Source: Shewanella sp. MBTL60-007 (lineage in GTDB: Bacteria; Pseudomonadota; Gammaproteobacteria; Enterobacterales; Shewanellaceae). From it: a stretch of DNA of 63,745 nt. How positions within the stretch are numbered: position 1 is the stretch's first letter; each line of letters begins with the position of its first letter. This document shows positions 8,753 to 18,098 of the stretch, piece after piece. The notes below the pieces were generated by a model, which was given only the letters and a program-made list of their open reading frames with translations, ran no database searches and was not told the DNA's origin. The stretch lies in contig NZ_BPET01000030.1 in assembly GCF_019654915.1 (NCBI RefSeq), positions 1 to 63,745 of the forward strand, written 5' to 3'. Both the position numbers and the translations under genes were made by a program.

Positions 8753-9694
8753 GTGAAATTAAAGTTCGCTTCTATTTTGAGCAAAGGCCCACTGGTGGTG
8801 CTTTTCTTTTTCTGGGTGTTCGCATCTCAAGTCATGGCAAGGGATTTAGCCGAGGTAAAAGCTGAAGGGGTGTTGCGCCACCTAGGAGTACCCTATGCAA
8901 ACTTCGTTTCTCAGTACTCAGAAGGCAATAAGGTCACTCATAGCGGTCTCGATATTGAGCTAATGCAAGACTTCGCTCGTCACCTCGGAGTTGAATATCA
9001 GTTTATTCCCGCCACATGGACAACCGTTTTTGGCATGCTGACCGGGCGTAATGGCCAGTTCATTAATAATAGAGTCGTTTATGGCGAACCTGAGCCGATA
9101 ATCGGCGATGTGATTGCTAATGGTTTTACGGTTTTAGATTGGCGTGAGGAGATTGTAGCTTTCTCCGATGATTACTTTCCCTCTGCGGTTTGGCTAGTTG
9201 CGCGCACTGAATCGGAGCTGAACCCAATTAACCCCAGTGGTTCTGAATTGGATGATGTTTTAACCGTGAAGGAGATGCTGAGCCAGCGCGATATTATCGC
9301 TATGAAGCAATCTTGTCTCGATCCCGATCTGTATGAGCTGTACGAAACCCAAGCCAATGTTATTTTACCCGCTAAGCAGTTGCAGTTGAACGAAATGGTG
9401 CCATTTCTACTTAGTGTTGAAGCCGAAGCAACATTACTAGATGTTGCTGATTCACTGATAGCGATAGATAAATGGCCAAATGAGATTAAGATTATTGGTC
9501 CCATCTCCGAAGAGCAGAGAATGGCGGTTGGTTTTCGCAAAGATTCGCCACAGCTTCGACAAGCCTTCAACCAGTATTTGAAACAGATCCGCGCAGACGG
9601 CAGCTATAACGAGTTAGTGAAGAAGCATTACCCTACAGTATTTCATTACTATCAAGACTATTTTGATAAAGCGGCATTAGATGCCAAAAAGTAA
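8753..9694 (+). CDS. Periplasmic solute-binding protein, family 3
   Basis: A Sec signal peptide covers residues 1-29 (ending QVMA). The mature part resembles amino-acid type solute-binding proteins (SBP_bac_3): it opens with VLRHLGVPYANF, has GLDIELMQDFARHLGVEYQF, and ends with a C-terminal RADGSYNELVKKHYP. The start is a GTG with GAGG seven bases upstream. No ABC permease or ATPase gene is adjacent. Its stop instead overlaps the start of a membrane GGDEF-EAL gene, so it is more likely a periplasmic sensor subunit than a transporter component. The ligand is unknown. Confidence 0.85.
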   Translation: MKLKFASILSKGPLVVLFFFWVFASQVMARDLAEVKAEGVLRHLGVPYANFVSQYSEGNKVTHSGLDIELMQDFARHLGVEYQFIPATWTTVFGMLTGRNGQFINNRVVYGEPEPIIGDVIANGFTVLDWREEIVAFSDDYFPSAVWLVARTESELNPINPSGSELDDVLTVKEMLSQRDIIAMKQSCLDPDLYELYETQANVILPAKQLQLNEMVPFLLSVEAEATLLDVADSLIAIDKWPNEIKIIGPISEEQRMAVGFRKDSPQLRQAFNQYLKQIRADGSYNELVKKHYPTVFHYYQDYFDKAALDAKK

Positions 9695-12050
9695 CATGAA
9701 ACAGTTCAAATGGTTTAACAGCAAAACCGCTATCATCATTGCCGGTATCTTACTGAGTGCCTATTTAATTCTTATTTTGACTGTCACCAATTTGGGCCAG
9801 AGTCGATTAAAAGAGTCACAAAATAGTGCGCTTAATCTAAGAGTTAGTAATTACACTGAAAACTTAAGTTTTTTCATCAGTGCCAGTGAAAAGAATATTA
9901 CTAACCTGAGCATGAAACGGGACGTTAGTACCTATTTCTCTAATTTAGCCGCTGGTATGTCGTTGCAGTATGGCTTAGGTTCTAGCCTATTTAACCTAAC
10001 TCGAACCATAGATAACTTTACTCAGTCGAATAAGATGGATGGTCAGCTTATTTACTCTCGGGTGATGATAGTGGGGGTAGGCCAAAGTGTCATTGTCGAT
10101 ACTCAGCCAGATAGTGCTTTTGATATCAACCAACTACCTTTTAAGGAGATGGAGACCCTTAGTCATAAGATCTTGGTCGTTTCTGGTGAGGATGGGCCTG
10201 AAATTCATTTGCTGCAGACTATTTATCATCAGAATAAGCCCGTAGCGATTTTAGTGGCGAGCCTAAATACAGATCTGCTGATCCGTATGTTGTCGACACA
10301 AGAACACCACGATAGCGGCAGTTGCTTAACCTTAGTGACGCCAGTTGGAGACATTGTTGTGTGGAACTCACTCAACGGTTGTGTCTCAGACCGCGAACTT
10401 GGCACCACGAGCTACTATAGTGAAACCTCAAGGATCATCTACTTTGAGAAGCAGGTTGTTTCGACACCTTTTTTCTTAGAGAGTTGGTTTGAGCCTGTCA
10501 GTGAGCAAGATATTTTTACATCGGCTTGGTTTATTGCCGCAATCTCCCTTTTGGCACTGCCAGTATTTATGGGGTTGATCTACTTGATGCGGATCAATAA
10601 TGCTAACCTAGTGCTGCAAACCCAAGTTGAGCTATCTTCTGAGCAACAGCAGAAGTTGGCAATGCAAAACACCCAACTCCATGAAGAGATCACTAAGCGT
10701 AAGGCGTCGGAAAGCAAGCTTGCTTATCAAGCGACCCATGATGAATTGACCAATCTGGCTAATCGTACCCATGGTATGGCTCGTTTGCAGGAAGCGATTC
10801 GTGCGGCGCATGCGACACAGACACAAATTCTGTTGTTGTTTATCGATTTAGACAACTTTAAGCAAGTTAATGATACAGAAGGACACCACGCAGGGGATCT
10901 GTTATTAAAGCAAACTAGCGAGCGCCTGCTTAGGTCTGTACGGAGTACAGATATCGTGGCACGTTTAGGTGGTGATGAGTTCTTGGTTATCGTGCCCGAT
11001 ATTCAACACCAAGACTCAGCCAAGCTGGTCGCTAGTAGTATTCTATCTGTGTTTGAAAAACCGTTTCATATTGAACAACAAGAGTTTTTTGTTTCGACCA
11101 GTATTGGTATGTCTATTTATCCTAAAGATGGCAACAATGCTGCGACGCTGCTAAAGCGTGCCGATACCGCACTATATAGCGTCAAGGATATGGGCCGAAA
11201 TGGATTTAGTTTTTATGATGAGAGTATGAACCTTGATGTGCAGCGAAACTTTGCTCTCAATGTTCGTTTGCATCAGGCCATTCAGCAAGGTGATATCGAG
11301 ATCTACTATCAACCGATACTGGATTTGAACAGTCGTAAAATTGTCGCAGCCGAAGCCTTAATGCGCTGGACAGATAGTGAGCTTGGTTTTGTCTCGCCTG
11401 AGGACTTTATTCCGCTTGCGGAGAAAAATGGCCTTATCCATCGACTCGGTGACATAGTATTGCTTGAGGCGTGCACCCAGGCTGCAGCATGGCAGGCAAT
11501 TAGTCCTATTAAGATTGCAATTAACTTCTCTAGTGTTCAGTTTAGATATTGCGAGCAGTTGCAGTCGCGTATCGTTGATATATTGCTACAGACTGGTCTG
11601 CCTGCGAGTCAGCTGGATATGGAGGTGACCGAGAGCTTGTTGATAGAGCAAGATAACGCCCTGATGAAGATGCTTTCTTATCTTAAGCAGCTAGGTATTG
11701 GTTTATCTATCGATGATTTCGGCACTGGTTATTCGGCGCTCAGTTACTTACAGAAGTTTTCATTTACTAAGCTAAAAATTGATCGGGCATTTATTAATAA
11801 TATGACTACCTGTTCATCGGATGCATCCTTGGTATCGGCGATATTGGCGATGGCGAAGTCGTTACAGCTTAAAGTGGTTGCCGAGGGGATCGAAACTGAG
11901 CAGCAAGCGACTTTTTTACAGCAGCGTAGTTGTGAGTATGGTCAAGGCTACCTCTTTAGTCGCCCAGTCCCAGCGGCTGAGTTTACTCGTCTGCTATTGC
12001 GGCAGCAGCATAATATTGGCTTGGTTGAAAGAGTAGAGCGGGCCGGCTAA
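9681..12050 (+). CDS. Membrane GGDEF-EAL cyclic-di-GMP protein
   Basis: A TM helix near residues 13-35, a periplasmic region (about 40-280) and a second TM (about 285-305) precede a cytoplasmic coiled coil, a GGDEF domain and an EAL domain. The cyclase site is intact (RLGGDEF) and RSTD five residues upstream is a canonical inhibitory I-site. The EAL domain keeps EAL, INFSS, EVTES, DDFGTGYS, KIDRAF, AEGIE and GQGY, so phosphodiesterase activity is expected too. The start overlaps the solute-binding gene by 14 bases; an alternative ATG at 9696 would follow that stop directly. Sensing probably runs from the binding protein through the periplasmic domain, as in the Vibrio NspS-MbaA pair. Confidence 0.9.
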   Translation: MPKSNMKQFKWFNSKTAIIIAGILLSAYLILILTVTNLGQSRLKESQNSALNLRVSNYTENLSFFISASEKNITNLSMKRDVSTYFSNLAAGMSLQYGLGSSLFNLTRTIDNFTQSNKMDGQLIYSRVMIVGVGQSVIVDTQPDSAFDINQLPFKEMETLSHKILVVSGEDGPEIHLLQTIYHQNKPVAILVASLNTDLLIRMLSTQEHHDSGSCLTLVTPVGDIVVWNSLNGCVSDRELGTTSYYSETSRIIYFEKQVVSTPFFLESWFEPVSEQDIFTSAWFIAAISLLALPVFMGLIYLMRINNANLVLQTQVELSSEQQQKLAMQNTQLHEEITKRKASESKLAYQATHDELTNLANRTHGMARLQEAIRAAHATQTQILLLFIDLDNFKQVNDTEGHHAGDLLLKQTSERLLRSVRSTDIVARLGGDEFLVIVPDIQHQDSAKLVASSILSVFEKPFHIEQQEFFVSTSIGMSIYPKDGNNAATLLKRADTALYSVKDMGRNGFSFYDESMNLDVQRNFALNVRLHQAIQQGDIEIYYQPILDLNSRKIVAAEALMRWTDSELGFVSPEDFIPLAEKNGLIHRLGDIVLLEACTQAAAWQAISPIKIAINFSSVQFRYCEQLQSRIVDILLQTGLPASQLDMEVTESLLIEQDNALMKMLSYLKQLGIGLSIDDFGTGYSALSYLQKFSFTKLKIDRAFINNMTTCSSDASLVSAILAMAKSLQLKVVAEGIETEQQATFLQQRSCEYGQGYLFSRPVPAAEFTRLLLRQQHNIGLVERVERAG

Positions 12051-12104
12051 GTCATGGGCGATAGGTATCGCTCCTCTCCTTGTAGGCTCAATTTTGTGAT
12101 AAAA

Positions 12105-12151
12105 AAAACGGCCCGATTTGTTATTTTTAACAATAACAAACGGGCCGTTTT
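12105..12151. terminator. Bidirectional terminator between convergent genes
   Basis: AAAACGGCCCG (12105-12115) pairs with CGGGCCGTTTT at the other end, and TTTGTTATT pairs with AATAACAAA inside, giving a stem of about 20 base pairs. A and T runs flank it on both sides. It serves the GGDEF-EAL gene and the minus-strand PLP enzyme. Confidence 0.92.
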
Positions 12152-12162
12152 CTATATATGGG

Positions 12163-13548
12163 TTATCTCATTTCGCGATGCAGTTGCTTCATCGCCTTAA
12201 CCAAGCCTTTAACGTCATCGTTATCGTGGAAAAGGTGAGTCGAAATACGCAGAGAGTAGGTCTTAACTGTGTCATATGGATCTAAATTAAAAGAGGTGGT
12301 TCTAACGATATAGCCATACTCTTCGTGTAAACGGTCACGGAACTCGGTGAGTAGTTCACCATCATTTAGATCATCGAATGGGTTGAAGGAGGTTAGGCCA
12401 CTCGATAGCTCGCGAATATTAGGGGCGAAGATCATCGCATCTGGGAACTTCTTGGCAAGCTCCTTCTTACAAAGGGCGCTTAAGTCTAGAATGCGCTCTT
12501 CAATTGCATCACGTCCAATCTGATCCCAAAGCGCACAACAATCAGCTAATGCACGCTTAGCTGGGTAGTTATCTTGACCAATCGATTGTAATCTCGCTTG
12601 CACTGCTGTAGCTGTTGATGAGCTATTGATAAACCATAGTGGTGTTTCGCGATCGCTCCAGAACTCGAATAGACGGTTAGCGTTGTCACGTACATAAAGG
12701 AAGCCTGTAGCACCTGGGCCACATTGCCACTTATGGCCAGCTCCTGAGTAGAAGTCACAGTCGATATCATGGAAATCAAGGTTGAACATACCTGGTGTAT
12801 GTGCGCCATCAACCATAGTGACGATACCATTTGGAATAGCGACCTCTTGGCAGATGCGCTTAGCAGGCAAGGTGGTGCCAGTGGTGAAAGTCACGTGCGA
12901 GAAAACCATCAAACGTACGCGGTTGCCATATAGGTTGACTGCATCATTAAAGACTTGCACGAAGTCATCTGCACTTACTTCACTGTTTGGCGTATATACA
13001 GGTAGCGCCAACTCGATCACTTCGGCGCCATAGCGCTGTGCGACATGCTTTAGTGGTGTTGTAACACCTGGGTGCTCATGGTTAGTGGTTAAGATAACAT
13101 CGCCATATTCAAACTGCAGGCCGTTGATAATGGTACATAAACCATCGGTAGTATTACGGCTTAGCACGAGTTCATGCTCATCGGCACCAAAGCTTGGTGC
13201 GATCTGCTTAGCATAATTTATGGTTGGAACATTGCTATTCCAAGGGTTGATCGAGATCTGCTCGTTGGTGCGGTTATAGTCTTTTAATACGCGTTTTGGC
13301 ATGGTGCCAGAGGTACCGATGTTCATGTAAGTGGTGCGCTTATTTAGAATAAATTCATTACGGACTTTATTCCAAAAACCATGCTCAGACCCATGACCAT
13401 GGAAAGGTTCAATATGATTATCACTGCTCGCGTGTGCAGTGGCTGGGAGTAAGCTTGTTCCGACTGCTGCAAGGGCAACGCCTGTTGTCGTTTTTAAAAA
13501 ACCTCGACGTCCTGCGTTGGCTAAGCTTGCTTCAGAGATTTTGGTCAT
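12163..13548 (-). CDS. Tat-exported class V aminotransferase (cysteine desulfurase/IPN epimerase-like)
   Basis: The N-terminus has a Tat signal (GRRGFLK at residues 13-19, hydrophobic core, then ATAHA near 36-40). The rest is a fold-type I, class V PLP enzyme with NTTDGL, the PLP-pyridine Asp247 in MVDGAH, and the Schiff-base Lys273 in SGAGHKWQCGPGATG. The family includes cysteine desulfurases and isopenicillin-N epimerase-like proteins. I see no clear catalytic Cys loop of a desulfurase, so the reaction is unassigned. It is the second exported PLP enzyme within 10 kb, after the HisC-like protein at 2873. Confidence 0.85.
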   Translation of the reverse strand: MTKISEASLANAGRRGFLKTTTGVALAAVGTSLLPATAHASSDNHIEPFHGHGSEHGFWNKVRNEFILNKRTTYMNIGTSGTMPKRVLKDYNRTNEQISINPWNSNVPTINYAKQIAPSFGADEHELVLSRNTTDGLCTIINGLQFEYGDVILTTNHEHPGVTTPLKHVAQRYGAEVIELALPVYTPNSEVSADDFVQVFNDAVNLYGNRVRLMVFSHVTFTTGTTLPAKRICQEVAIPNGIVTMVDGAHTPGMFNLDFHDIDCDFYSGAGHKWQCGPGATGFLYVRDNANRLFEFWSDRETPLWFINSSSTATAVQARLQSIGQDNYPAKRALADCCALWDQIGRDAIEERILDLSALCKKELAKKFPDAMIFAPNIRELSSGLTSFNPFDDLNDGELLTEFRDRLHEEYGYIVRTTSFNLDPYDTVKTYSLRISTHLFHDNDDVKGLVKAMKQLHREMR

Positions 13549-13922
13549 GGGGTTTTCCTTGTTATATTTTCTAATAAAAATAAATGCTTATATATTTTGT
13601 TTATCTTTATTGCTTGTTAGTGTTTAAGGCGTGTTGTTTATGGGGGATTATATAGGCTTAGACTGGTTAAAGATGTGATTTTACCCACACTTGCTGTTAG
13701 CGTTTAGTGATAAAAACCCTTATTTATCAATGGTAAAGTCATTATTTTGACGCTTTGTGTTGCATTTTTGTTGTTTTGGTTTTTTATTGGGCAAAAGTTA
13801 CTCTTTTATGTTTTTACTCCCAAAGAAGCTGGAAATATATTTTTAAACACAACTCATTTTTGCCCACAACTAAGAGTAAAATAGTGAGCAGGCGCATAAG
13901 CGCATAATGAGAGAGTGAGACC
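13549..13922. promoter_or_regulatory. Divergent intergenic region, PLP enzyme and ppiB
   Basis: This 374-base AT-rich stretch lies between divergent start codons and must hold both promoters. A short inverted repeat GATAAA/TTTATC lies near 13710-13730. I see no well-formed -35/-10 pair and no gene. Confidence 0.4.
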
Positions 13923-14417
13923 ATGATTATTTTTACCACCAACTTAGGTGATATCGAGATAGAGTTGGATTTGGAAAAGGCGCCTGTTAGCGCTAAGAAC
14001 TTTATCAAGTACTGCCAAGAAGGCTTTTATGAAGGCACGATTTTTCACCGAGTCATAAAAGGCTTTATGATCCAAGGTGGTGGTTTTACTGTCGAGATGG
14101 AAGAGAAGCCGACTCGAGCTGCAATTGTCAATGAGGCTAACCGTGGCCTTAAGAATGTTCGTGGCAGCATTGCTATGGCGCGTACCGATGCACCGCATTC
14201 GGCAACAGGGCAGTTCTTTATTAACTTGGCCGATAATAGCTTTTTAGATCATACCGCAACGACCAACGCTGGTTGGGGTTACGCCGTATTCGGTCAAGTG
14301 ACTAAAGGTATGGACGTGGTGACAAAGATAGGCCGTGCTAAAACGACTTCTAAAGGTGACCATGATGATGTGCCAAGAGAGGCGATTATCATTGAGAAAG
14401 TGACCATCAATCAGTAA
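13923..14417 (+). CDS. ppiB: Peptidyl-prolyl cis-trans isomerase B (cyclophilin)
   Basis: The 164-residue product is a cytoplasmic cyclophilin that isomerises Xaa-Pro bonds. It has [13 protein letters not shown], the catalytic Arg region, and [22 protein letters not shown], all typical of PpiB. There is no signal peptide, which separates it from periplasmic PpiA. GAGAG and GTGAGA lie just before the ATG. It is monocistronic with a terminator directly after it. Confidence 0.93.
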   Translation: MIIFTTNLGDIEIELDLEKAPVSAKNFIKYCQEGFYEGTIFHRVIKGFMIQGGGFTVEMEEKPTRAAIVNEANRGLKNVRGSIAMARTDAPHSATGQFFINLADNSFLDHTATTNAGWGYAVFGQVTKGMDVVTKIGRAKTTSKGDHDDVPREAIIIEKVTINQ

Positions 14418-14437
14418 TCGATTGTGTACTCTGAGAT

Positions 14438-14468
14438 AATAAAAAGCGCCTTAAGGCGCTTTTTTATT
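14438..14468. terminator. Bidirectional terminator after ppiB
   Basis: AATAAAAAGCGCC and GGCGCTTTTTTATT flank TTAA, forming a perfect palindrome with A and T runs on both sides. It separates ppiB from the convergent DUF1275 gene. Confidence 0.92.
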
Positions 14469-14478
14469 ATCAGTTTAT

Positions 14479-15147
14479 TTAGCGTTTCACTGCCGTCTGG
14501 ATCTTATAGATACGGTAGCTTATCGCCAGCGCAATACAGATGGCGGCGGGGGCCAGCAGGGCAAAGAATTGCAGCTTAGCAAAAAGGTAAGCCCCCAGTG
14601 CGCCGCCAGAGATAAAGCCCGCGATGATCAAGATAAACAGTATGGCTTTACGCTTATCAAATTTCTCGCCTTTAAACACGCCGCCTAGCATGATGCCGAG
14701 GTCGGTGAAAATTCCCGTAACATGAGTGGTACGTACAATCGCTCCGCTATAGGTGGTTGCCAGTGCGTTTTGTAGGCCGCAAGCCGCCGATGCCATGTAG
14801 TGACCGTAATAGGTGCCATCTTGCAGTAGATAGATAGCAAACAGCAGAAAGCCCGCCTCGATAAGTAGCAAGGTGTCGTAATGACGTCCCAGTTTGACAC
14901 TGCTGCCGGAGAGAAATGCGCCCGAAAGTGCCGCGCCTAGCATAAAGCTGACTAAGATCCCTAGTAGATGGAACAAGACTGTGGGCGATGAGCTTAATAG
15001 CTGAGTGCCGACCAAGGTTGCCGTGCCAGATAAGTGGGAGACCGATTGGTGCTCGAAACCCAGCAGGCCGATGGCATTCACGCTACCCGCGGTAAAAGCC
15101 AGAATAAACGCGCCATACTCAACCCATTTAGGAAGTCTAGAAATCAC
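14479..15147 (-). CDS. YoaK/DUF1275 family membrane protein
   Basis: The 222-residue protein has about six hydrophobic segments and the family pattern near the N-terminus (FTAGSVNAIGLLGF) and middle (CGLQNALATTYSGAIVRTTHVTGIFTDLG). DUF1275 proteins are inner-membrane proteins of unknown function, sometimes suspected transporters. The gene is alone on its strand between ppiB and the MFS gene. Confidence 0.85.
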   Translation of the reverse strand: MISRLPKWVEYGAFILAFTAGSVNAIGLLGFEHQSVSHLSGTATLVGTQLLSSSPTVLFHLLGILVSFMLGAALSGAFLSGSSVKLGRHYDTLLLIEAGFLLFAIYLLQDGTYYGHYMASAACGLQNALATTYSGAIVRTTHVTGIFTDLGIMLGGVFKGEKFDKRKAILFILIIAGFISGGALGAYLFAKLQFFALLAPAAICIALAISYRIYKIQTAVKR

Positions 15148-15497
15148 GGTATTGCCTTAGTTGCCCTCCAATCAACCGCGCAATTTGAGAGCAGTAAAGT
15201 AGGTGGACTATTGAGTCTTGAAATTAGGGAAATGTGGACGTTAAATCCGCAAGACGTACGCTTTTGGACTAAGGTTCATATTTTGCCAATTATCAACATA
15301 CTAAACTGCAGTATAGATCGCAAAAGTACTGTGAATGCTAGGCAAAACAGAGGTTGTTCGTATTAGAAACAGCATGAGCTCCCCAGTTTATACTGATGGA
15401 GCCTAAGACTGGTTTTGTGAGCGGTTGGCAATGCTGCTATTGAGTCTAAAGCGTCAAGCATCACTAAGAAAATTAGTGATGCTTGATCTTTGCTAGC
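15148..15497. other. Gap with long perfect hairpin
   Basis: No gene is credible here; the only open frame (15034-15366) mostly lies inside the DUF1275 gene in antisense. The main feature is the hairpin at 15454-15486, described separately. The 15150-15250 part should hold the promoter of the minus-strand DUF1275 gene. Confidence 0.4.
15454..15486 (-). terminator. Perfect 14-bp stem-loop downstream of MFS gene
   Basis: TCAAGCATCACTAA (15454-15467) and TTAGTGATGCTTGA (15473-15486) are exact complements with a GAAAA loop. It lies 12 bases past the minus-strand MFS stop codon, so it most likely ends that transcript, although no long T run follows on that strand. Confidence 0.6.
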
Positions 15498-16619
15498 TTA
15501 ACTTTTTTTAAGGCTTAACAGCACACTGGTTAGTGCGCAACAAAGTAGAACTTGCGCTAAGTTGTGATTTAATGCCGCTAGAGATAATCCTCCACCTAAT
15601 ATCAGGTAATAGATCAAACCAAATAATGCGCCAGCAGTGCCCGCCGCATCTTTATAATTGACCAATGCCTGACTGAGAATATTGGGGATGGCGATACCAA
15701 AGCCGATGACGACAAGCATCATTGGCAGCAAAAATAACAGATTAGATTGGCTCAGGTACACGCCGATAGCGCCAATTAGAGCGGCAATACAAGCCAATGA
15801 GAGTAATGCCTCCCCTTGCCAACCTTTGCTGATTAAATGCTTATTTGTGGCACTACCTATTAGCACTCCAATGGCGAGTACAATACCGCTTGCTCCAAAC
15901 TGGTTCTGGTTTAGGCCAAGCTGAGTAAACATAAATGGTGCCAGCGAGTAATAGCCAAAAAGCATCAGGTTAAAGCTGGCAACCAAGATAGCGTTACGCC
16001 ATATCATAGTGTCTTTTCCCATCTTTATCGCGAGTACTCTCAAGGAGGTGGGCTTACCTCTTTTACTTTGGGTTTCCGGTAGTCGCCAAACACATAACAA
16101 CAGTAGAGTAATAGCCAGTAATCCTAGGGCTAGAAATACACCACTATGGCCCGATAGACTGGCAAGCAAGCCACCTAAGATAAGACCTAGCGCTGGGCTA
16201 ATCCCAATTCCCATGCCCATAATTGAAAATACCTTGCCAAGCTCAGGCCCTTGAAAGCAATCGCGTAGCATCGTTTGGGTCACAATTGAGCCTACTGCAG
16301 CGCCAAATGCACTCAAGCTTCGCGCCAGTAGTAGATATTCAAACTCTTGGCTGTTGATAGCGATAATTGAGCCCACGGCGTAGCTCATCAAACCCAGTAA
16401 CATACTGGGCTTACGGCCAATAATATCGGCTAAACGTCCCCAAATGATGACCCCTAGAGCAAATGCAATAAAGTAGATCGATAGCGTTTGTGAGGCTGCC
16501 TGCTGACTGACATTAAAGGCGGTCGCAATATCGGGTAGTACTGGGCTGTAGATGGTCTCGACGATTTGTGGAAACATCATCAAGCTGGTGATTAACCAGA
16601 TCTCGGGTCTTTTATTCAT
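15498..16619 (-). CDS. Bcr/CflA-type MFS drug-efflux transporter
   Basis: The 373-residue protein has about 12 TM segments and MFS signatures: GRLADIIGRKPSMLLGL between TM2 and TM3 and an early PVLPDIATAFNVS. This start region and length match the Bcr/CflA multidrug group, which exports small toxic compounds by proton antiport. The ATG at 16619 is chosen because the frame could extend to 16844 only by crossing the divergent AraC start. The AraC gene at 16737 is transcribed away from it and is the likely regulator. Confidence 0.87.
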   Translation of the reverse strand: MNKRPEIWLITSLMMFPQIVETIYSPVLPDIATAFNVSQQAASQTLSIYFIAFALGVIIWGRLADIIGRKPSMLLGLMSYAVGSIIAINSQEFEYLLLARSLSAFGAAVGSIVTQTMLRDCFQGPELGKVFSIMGMGIGISPALGLILGGLLASLSGHSGVFLALGLLAITLLLLCVWRLPETQSKRGKPTSLRVLAIKMGKDTMIWRNAILVASFNLMLFGYYSLAPFMFTQLGLNQNQFGASGIVLAIGVLIGSATNKHLISKGWQGEALLSLACIAALIGAIGVYLSQSNLLFLLPMMLVVIGFGIAIPNILSQALVNYKDAAGTAGALFGLIYYLILGGGLSLAALNHNLAQVLLCCALTSVLLSLKKS

Positions 16620-16736
16620 GGTAATTCCGTAATGTTTAATGCTGTAGCTAAATTGCGGGAAGGAGTATAGCGACCCGAGAAAAGGTCGATTACAATAATA
16701 AAGACTAAAAACATCTGAAATCGGACAAGGTGAGCT

Positions 16737-17537
16737 ATGGCTATTATCGATCATAACCAGCGCTTTAATGCTGATAAGATCACTGCCGCTGTCGTCGGGA
16801 TCGCTGCCGATGTGGGGCAGCATGATTCGGGGATGCACCAACATAAAAAAGCACAGCTTTTGTATGCGCCGCGGGGATGTATGTCGATAACCTTATGCCA
16901 ATCGGAGGGGGACAAACGTCAATGTGTACTGCCGCCCACTAAGGCCGCGTGGATCCCTGCTGGCGTAGAGCACTGCGCCAAGATGCGAAATGTGGTGGCA
17001 TACCGTTCAATCTATTTTGATATTGAGGCTTTTCCCGAGCTGCCTCACTCAGTGAAGTTACTTGGGGTTAACCCGCTACTTGCTGCCTTGATTGAGCGAA
17101 TGGCAATGTGGCCATGGGATATGCCGAGTCAGCAGCAGGCGGCGCTTATAGCCCTATTTTCCGAGGAGCTTAATTCGGCGGAAGAGCTCAAGCTATCGCT
17201 TCCTATACCTATAGATAAACGCTTACAAGGCTGGCTTAATCTGCTGCAGATTGGGCAGCGTCAAGCTGAGCAACTTAAGCTGATGGCGGCTGAGATTGGT
17301 GCCAGTGAGAAGACGATTTCGCGGATTTTTACTAAAGAAACGGGAATGAGCTATCAAGCTTGGCGGCAGCAGTGGCGATTGCAGGCCGCAATAGAGCGTT
17401 TAGCCGAGGGGAGTAGCGTATCTAGGGTGGCATTTTCATTGGGCTTTGCGAGCGACAGTGCCTTTATTAGCTTTTTTAAGCAGCATCTTGGTAATACGCC
17501 AAGTCAGTACTTTAGGGCGGGTTCAGCAGCACTGTAG
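16737..17537 (+). CDS. AraC-family regulator, divergent from MFS pump
   Basis: The 266-residue protein has an N-terminal cupin (HQHKKAQLLYAPRG) and a C-terminal AraC HTH pair, with VSRVAFSLGFASDSAFISFFKQHLGNTPSQYF as the second unit. AAGGTGAG sits just before the ATG. It is divergent from the MFS gene with a shared 117-base control region, the usual layout for a local regulator of the pump. The effector is unknown. Confidence 0.9.
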   Translation: MAIIDHNQRFNADKITAAVVGIAADVGQHDSGMHQHKKAQLLYAPRGCMSITLCQSEGDKRQCVLPPTKAAWIPAGVEHCAKMRNVVAYRSIYFDIEAFPELPHSVKLLGVNPLLAALIERMAMWPWDMPSQQQAALIALFSEELNSAEELKLSLPIPIDKRLQGWLNLLQIGQRQAEQLKLMAAEIGASEKTISRIFTKETGMSYQAWRQQWRLQAAIERLAEGSSVSRVAFSLGFASDSAFISFFKQHLGNTPSQYFRAGSAAL

Positions 17538-17551
17538 GCAGTTGCGCTAGG

Positions 17552-17962
17552 TTAAACCACACCTGCGCGACTCAAACGTGCCACCTTAACCCCTTTTAAT
17601 GCGGCGATTCGATTCACAATGGCATTAAGCTCAGCCGCTTGTCCCTTGATGATAATCGTCTCTAGGCAGTTGTGATGATCCACATGCACATGTGTGCTAC
17701 ACATTACATGCACTAAATGGTTATGTTGGATATCGATTAGTTTCTCACTCAGGCCCCGTTGGTGGTGATCAAAAATCAGTGTCAGTACCCCAACGACATC
17801 CTCCTTACTCTCGTTCCATTGCTTATCGACGAGACGATCGCGAAACAGGTCGCGAATGTATTCGGAGCGAGACTGGTAGCCTCGCTGCAATAGGTCTTGT
17901 TCTATCTCATCAAACTGAGATTGTGGCATCGAAACAGTGAAGCGAATGGTGTCGTTAGACAT
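17552..17962 (-). CDS. nikR: Nickel-responsive regulator NikR
   Basis: The 136-residue protein has an N-terminal ribbon-helix-helix (TIRFTVSMPQSQFDEIEQDLLQRGYQSRSEYIRDLFRD begins at residue 5) and a C-terminal ACT-like nickel domain. The square-planar nickel ligands are visible as His80, His91, His93 and Cys99. NikR represses nickel uptake when nickel is replete. It lies divergent from the nikABCDE operon, and a candidate operator is present in the shared region. Confidence 0.95.
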   Translation of the reverse strand: MSNDTIRFTVSMPQSQFDEIEQDLLQRGYQSRSEYIRDLFRDRLVDKQWNESKEDVVGVLTLIFDHHQRGLSEKLIDIQHNHLVHVMCSTHVHVDHHNCLETIIIKGQAAELNAIVNRIAALKGVKVARLSRAGVV

Positions 17963-18098
17963 AGCTAAATTCCTAAAAACTTAATTACTTTGAGTATCTT
18001 ATAGATGTAAACAAGATGCACCCTTATAAAAGTGATCTAGGTCAATGATGCAGTATTTAGTCTTTGGAATAAGCTGTTTTACTGAACAATTGGGTGTA

